Assembly: GCA_910592005.1 (NCBI GenBank)
Contig: CAJVPP010003231.1
Location: forward strand, 1 to 12,213
DNA from: Funneliformis mosseae
Lineage: Eukaryota > Glomeromycota > Glomeromycetes > Glomerales > Glomeraceae
DNA length: 12,213 nt
Direction of reading: 5' to 3'
Shown piece by piece: positions 9,192 through 12,213 of the stretch (position 1 is its first letter; each line of letters starts with the position of its first letter). The position numbers and the translations under genes are program-made. A model generated the notes under the pieces. That model worked only from the letters and a program-made list of their open reading frames with translations, did no database searches and had not been told where the DNA came from.

Positions 9192-9497
9192 GTCAGGATT
9201 TTTCAAAAGGACGCACTCGAAGAGATTTTCACTTTGGGAATAATTGAAAATCTCATTTTAATATCAAAGGATTTGATGGCTTTTGCCGTCGAAACTGCAG
9301 AAAAAATTTTACAAAAGTCAAAATTAGTTTCAAATTTGGCACCTATCGAAACCTATGTATGGAGTTCATATTCAATACGGCTAATGCACAATAATTTAAC
9401 ACAGAACGTTTTCATTAAGATTTCGGCAAAACTGTCGAAACTTTATAATCAATATATAGATATTCAAAAGATCTCAAAATCTTTTGTTTCTTCATAA
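9192..9497 (+). CDS. Unrecognised open frame (fragment), convergent to copy D
   Basis: The plus-strand frame is open from 9192 (after TAA at 9189-9191) to TAA at 9495-9497, about 101 codons. The only internal in-frame ATG placed to serve as a start is at 9276, giving 73 residues. The sequence looks protein-like: IIENLILISKDLMAFAVETA, then KILQKSKLVSNLAP, ETYVWSSYSIRL, KISAKLSKLYNQY. I do not recognise a family. A homologous but broken version lies beside copy C (5872-6285), so this is a duplicated segment and likely a fragment of an older gene or mobile element. It overlaps the expected 3' region of pseudogene D on the other strand. An open run this long is improbable but not impossible by chance in such AT-rich DNA. 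Confidence 0.35.
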   Translation, partial: VRIFQKDALEEIFTLGIIENLILISKDLMAFAVETAEKILQKSKLVSNLAPIETYVWSSYSIRLMHNNLTQNVFIKISAKLSKLYNQYIDIQKISKSFVSS

Positions 9498-9503
9498 AAT
9501 TTC

Positions 9504-9509
9504 TTTATT
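9504..9509 (-). terminator. Polyadenylation hexamer AATAAA of copy D
   Basis: The minus strand reads AATAAA about 50 bases past the former stop codon at 9560-9562, at the same place as the hexamer of copy C. It is a relic if D is not transcribed. Confidence 0.45.
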
Positions 9510-10440
9510 TAATAAAACGTAACAATAAATTACTAAAATAAGATGAATAATGTAAATACTTATCTTTTAATAACTTGAAATACTTAATAATCATCCACAT
9601 TACCAACATTGAGATAATAAGAGCTGATGCACGACCAAAGACCTCATCATTAAATGCTAAATCTTTATGGCCAAACATAGGTCCAGCACTTGCCCAACAA
9701 CCTATAGAATTTTGACTCCCAATACTATACCATCCCTACTAGCACGAAAAATTAAATTAAACCTATAAGGCATGTTCTTTACATTGTAATATAAATCGTT
9801 CTTCTTATCGATCCAACTCGAAAATATGACAAAATGCCGAGATTTAACCAATATGGAGTTTATTGAAATCTAGGCGGTTGTTTTTAAATATTATATTTGA
9901 TTCCTTATTTGGTGCCAAATAAAATTTAAGAGGTTATTAATTAAACCCTCTGGTAGTAATTTTCCAAAAGGAAGTACTTTTTCAAGAAATCTTCTGAAGA
10001 AATATGATAAAACCTAACCGAATGAATATATCTGCGAATAGTTATTTCCATTTTTAAAATTTCAAAAGTGCTCCATTTGGTGACATCTTTAGGAATAGTC
10101 GGCTTCCGAGCAAAGACCCACTTAATTAAACTATTCCAAACATCAATTTCTTCCAAACATAAATCATCTCGTTTTAAAAGTAATTCCAATAATGGTTATT
10201 TTATTCGGAATTAAATAACGCTTTAGGAACTTCACAACTTCTTTCATAGAAACATTCAATAATTCCGTAACGGACTCGTGTTGACAAATAATTTGCAAAA
10301 GATCATACTGATCTTTAATTAAACATTCTTTAATTCGAGATATTAAAGATTGGAGCTTAAGTGCATCGACTGCTACCGACAGTTTTAACAATTCAGAACC
10401 TTCTAATTTCGTCAAGTCAATCTTTCCACAATACATGAAT

Positions 10441-10516
10441 CTGTAATTACAAAAGAAAACGTGTATATTAAAAACAGGTTTCACATAATTATTTAATATT
10501 TATTTATTTAATTTAC
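10441..10516 (-). other. Intron of copy D (76 bp, relic)
   Basis: On the minus strand it begins GTAAAT and ends TTGTAATTACAG, at the same codon position as in A and C. No clear CTAAC branch point is visible. The donor GT survived the insertion immediately upstream. Confidence 0.7.
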
Positions 10517-10519
10517 CTT

Positions 10520-10671
10520 CTTTATAGAAACTTTGCTTCCTTACTATTCAGTAACTGCATAGTACCTATTAGGCTGCGATTAAGCTACTATTAAGTAAGT
10601 TAGTAATCATATATTTACTATTTAGTCACTTTGTAGTTAATGCGTATTAAGAAAACCAAGTTTCTGTAAAG
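10520..10671. mobile_element. Foldback MITE-like insertion (152 bp) in exon 1 of copy D
   Basis: The two ends are inverted repeats: CTTTATAGAAACTTTGCTTC at 10520 against the reverse complement of the right end, CTTTACAGAAACTTGGTTTT. Counting inward, 37 of the first 49 positions pair without gaps. The block is absent from the corresponding place in A, B and C, where exon 1 continues straight to the donor. It has no coding capacity, so it is non-autonomous. TT flanks both sides, but no longer target duplication is convincing, so the superfamily cannot be assigned. Confidence 0.7.
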
Positions 10672-10920
10672 TTAGGATAATTTTAAAAAGTTGCGAAGAA
10701 ATCTTGGGCAATTTTATGATAAATTCTCCCTCCCTTTCTCAACATTTTCTTTAGTTAATTCATTTTGAAAACATTGCGACCTAATACGTAAAATATTTGA
10801 ATGAGCATGTAGTTCTTTATCGTCTTCATTTTCACCGACATAATTAATCACATCATGTCCGTCAATTTCAAGTAATTTTTTCATAATCATTGACAACTTC
10901 TTATTAACATTCTAACGACA

Positions 10921-11135
10921 TTTTTATTGTAAGTTAATTGAAAAATAAGTTTTTTCAATAGTTATTGTTAAGTTAATATTTTTATTAACATACTATAATA
11001 AAGGAGGATCGATGTTTAGTATGAACCAGATTTCTGGGCATTTGAGCGATGAAAAAATTTCCTTTTTCTCAAAAAATTCTCATTTTTAAGCGATTAGAGT
11101 AACGCCAATGACCGGCCATTATTATAAACCTTTTA
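10921..11135. other. Upstream region of copy D, nothing recognised
   Basis: The promoter block seen before A and C is not found. A small palindrome GTTAATATTTTTATTAAC lies near 10972. The stretch aaaggaggatcg near 11000 has no ribosome-binding meaning in a eukaryote. No gene is present. Confidence 0.4.
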
Positions 11136-11140
11136 TTACC

Positions 11141-11236
11141 TTATACTTATACTAATACTAACACTAACACTAACACTAACACTGATACTGAAAACTAACA
11201 CTGACACTGACACTAACACTAATACTAACACTAAAA
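11141..11236. repeat. Degenerate hexamer array (ACTAAC/ACTGAC/ACTAAT)
   Basis: About 15 units of the form ACTAAC with variants ACTGAC, ACTAAT and ACTGAT lie between about 11141 and 11236, for example actaacactaacactaac. The unit is not the fungal telomere repeat (TTAGGG/CCCTAA). It is a simple-sequence array. Confidence 0.8.
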
Positions 11237-11290
11237 GGGAAAGGATAAGGTAGAGGAGGAATCTACTTCAAGGAATAAAGGTTGTTTAAA

Positions 11291-11309
11291 TTTTTTTTTA
11301 AAAAAAAAA
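11291..11309. repeat. T9/A10 tract
   Basis: Nine T are followed directly by ten A, a T-to-A junction like the one at 5329-5356. Confidence 0.7.
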
Positions 11310-11321
11310 GATTCAGATCGG

Positions 11322-11572
11322 TCAGCTCATCGCGGTGATGCAGTCAGGTGCATGATGAAATTGTTTTTTTATTCTAATATTATGTATTGTCTATTCTTAT
11401 TGTTGGTTATTTTGTTTGTAACTTTTTTTTATTATTTTATTTTACTCAAAATATAATAGATTTTCTTTGATTTCCGACTCTGAACAATTCAGACTTAGAC
11501 AAATATGAGTGCTATATCTTTCAGCTTATCGTAGTGGTGTAGTCAAGTCATGTGATAATTTGAACTTTTTTT
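11322..11572. repeat. Pair of similar blocks spaced about 200 bp
   Basis: 11322-11370 (tcagctcatcgcggtgatgc, agtcaggtgcatgatgaaatt, then T-run) resembles 11521-11572 (tcagcttatcgtagtggtgt, agtcaagtcatgtgataattt, then T-run). An AT-rich filler follows each block. They look like two diverged units of a roughly 200-bp repeat. The leading motif loosely resembles a tRNA D-arm, but no tRNA or clear B box is present. Confidence 0.5.
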
Positions 11573-11634
11573 TGCATTGATTAGGATTATTATCACTTTT
11601 TATTATTTATTATTATTATTTTTTAATAAAATAA

Positions 11635-11800
11635 ATAGATCGCGAGTGGGGTAAAATTAATAAAAAAAATCATAAAAAAAAATAGATTGCGAGCAGGGAT
11701 TAAAAAAATTAAAAAAAATTAAAAAATAACAAAAAATAAAGGGATCGTAGGGGTAAAAAAATGATAAAAAAATAAAAATTAAAAAAAATAAAATCAGAAG
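11635..11800. repeat. AT-rich degenerate tandem repeat
   Basis: Three related phrases, tagatcgcgagtgggg (11636), tagattgcgagcaggg (11683) and gggatcgtaggggt (11741), are each followed by a long A-rich run. Spacing is about 47 and 58 bases. No coding meaning. Confidence 0.5.
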
Positions 11801-11923
11801 GAGGTGATGAATAAAATAATATATATATATATAAGCTATAAAACAGTAAAAAAAAAAATTCATATCTCATTAATAATCACTTTTTTGATTTTGTAGGCTA
11901 GGAATGATTTCGCTCATATGGAC

Positions 11924-12070
11924 TAGTGTTCCGAAAGGGTCGAATCGGGTTGGGTTTGAGGATGTACTCAGACTCGACCCGTTCATAAAAACCAACCCGT
12001 ACAAATACCTGGGTTAATATTTATAAAACCCGACCCGTTATAGTTTGACCCCCGGATAACCCAGGTCAAA
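11924..12070. mobile_element. Possible hAT-type DNA transposon end, element runs off right edge
   Basis: TAGTGTTCCGAAAGGGTCG begins near 11924 and is followed by alternating forward and inverted copies of GGGTCGG/GGGTTGGGTT and ACTCGACCCG, CCAACCCG, CCCGACCCG, CCCAGGT. A (C/T)AGTG start with short subterminal repeats in both orientations is typical of hAT elements. The other end is not in the window and no transposase is visible, so this is an inference. The GC-rich block contrasts sharply with its surroundings. Confidence 0.5.
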
Positions 12071-12213
12071 TAAAATTTTTAACAAATTTATTTATGATCA
12101 GCAAGACAATAGTATGTATATCGCACAACTTTTACAAAAAAAAGATTCTAATTAAGTTTTATTTAAATTTTTATGATAAAATTATAAAATATATTCTAAT
12201 TAAATCCTCTTTA
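12071..12213. other. AT-rich tail, nothing recognised
   Basis: No open frame or repeat was recognised. It may be the interior of the putative transposon that starts near 11924. Confidence 0.35.

Larger units (their letters stand above)
9560..10920 (-). pseudogene. BTB-BACK-TLDc protein copy D, multiply disrupted pseudogene
   Basis: The ATG at 10918-10920 is kept, but codons 6 and 7 are TAA TAA. An extra base precedes the LLEID codons, one codon is lost before GHDV, and the frame breaks again near 10720. A 152-bp foldback element (10520-10671) sits two bases from the splice donor. The intron is about 10441-10516. Exon 2 keeps FMYCGKIDLTKLEG, loses about 24 bases in EFLQQNPIG (leaving DLLQIICQHES), loses the PLLES lead-in near 10200, continues with LLLKRDDLCLEEIDVWNSL and PTIPKDVTKWS, then breaks frame near 9987. 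The linker is frayed near 9880. In TLDc, roughly 200 bases between FRASRDGM and the SIGC region are deleted at about 9728-9733. The end (YFKLLKD in one frame, VFQVFKR-equivalent bases) reaches TAA at 9560-9562. This is a clear dead copy. Confidence 0.9.

Noticed and set aside
10998..11012. aaaggaggatcgatg as a bacterial ribosome-binding site and start
   Set aside because: The genome is eukaryotic and no open frame of note follows.
11141..11236. Interstitial telomere repeat
   Set aside because: The unit ACTAAC does not match TTAGGG/CCCTAA or a rotation of it.
11657..11863. Minus-strand Phe/Ile/Tyr-rich open frame
   Set aside because: It arises from A-rich simple sequence on the plus strand. 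The hydrophobic composition is a base-composition artefact, not a membrane protein.

Overview
The window is strongly AT-rich eukaryotic DNA. It has short introns (72-79 bp) with GT..AG ends, AATAAA-type polyadenylation hexamers, long homopolymer tracts, and a cluster of genes combining BTB, BACK and TLDc domains. That gene type is massively expanded in arbuscular mycorrhizal fungi (Glomeromycotina, e.g. Rhizophagus). I infer a nuclear contig from such a fungus. No rRNA, tRNA, CRISPR, prokaryotic operon or plausible prokaryotic system was seen.

All recognisable genes lie on the minus strand and belong to one family. From right to left (direction of transcription) they are: copy D (about 9560-10920, a heavily damaged pseudogene carrying a small foldback element next to its splice donor and a deletion inside TLDc); remnant E (about 8025-8402, decayed linker, BACK and BTB pieces); copy C (6345-7821, two exons, 465 codons, the only copy that looks intact); copy B (2300-3663, intronless, no start codon, at least three frame breaks); remnant F (about 1479-1810, decayed linker and BACK pieces); copy A (1-1285, nearly identical to C in exon 1 but with a one-base deletion just before the splice donor, and cut by the window edge). 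E precedes C and F precedes A at the same distance, so the duplicated unit was [remnant + gene + promoter]. C and D also share about 500 bp of 3' flank.

Between the genes are several repeat structures. They are a degenerate tandem array of a roughly 106-122 bp unit (about 4660-5240) with a GGAACG..CGTTCC inverted core, a perfect 13-bp hairpin beside a cluster of AATGACA-type motifs (about 4125-4260), and long T/A tracts. A plus-strand open frame of about 100 codons (9192-9497) sits in the 3' flank of D and has a broken twin in the 3' flank of C. The right end (about 11100-12213) holds no gene. It has an ACTAAC-type hexamer array, a roughly 200-bp-spaced pair of similar blocks, AT-rich tandem repeats, and what looks like the end of a hAT-type DNA transposon running off the window.

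Overall this is a birth-and-death gene cluster: one live BTB-BACK-TLDc gene surrounded by relatives at successive stages of decay. No new multi-gene system is evident. The most interesting points are the single-base lesion in A, the foldback element at the donor of D, the nested duplication of remnant plus gene, and the unexplained shared plus-strand frame.
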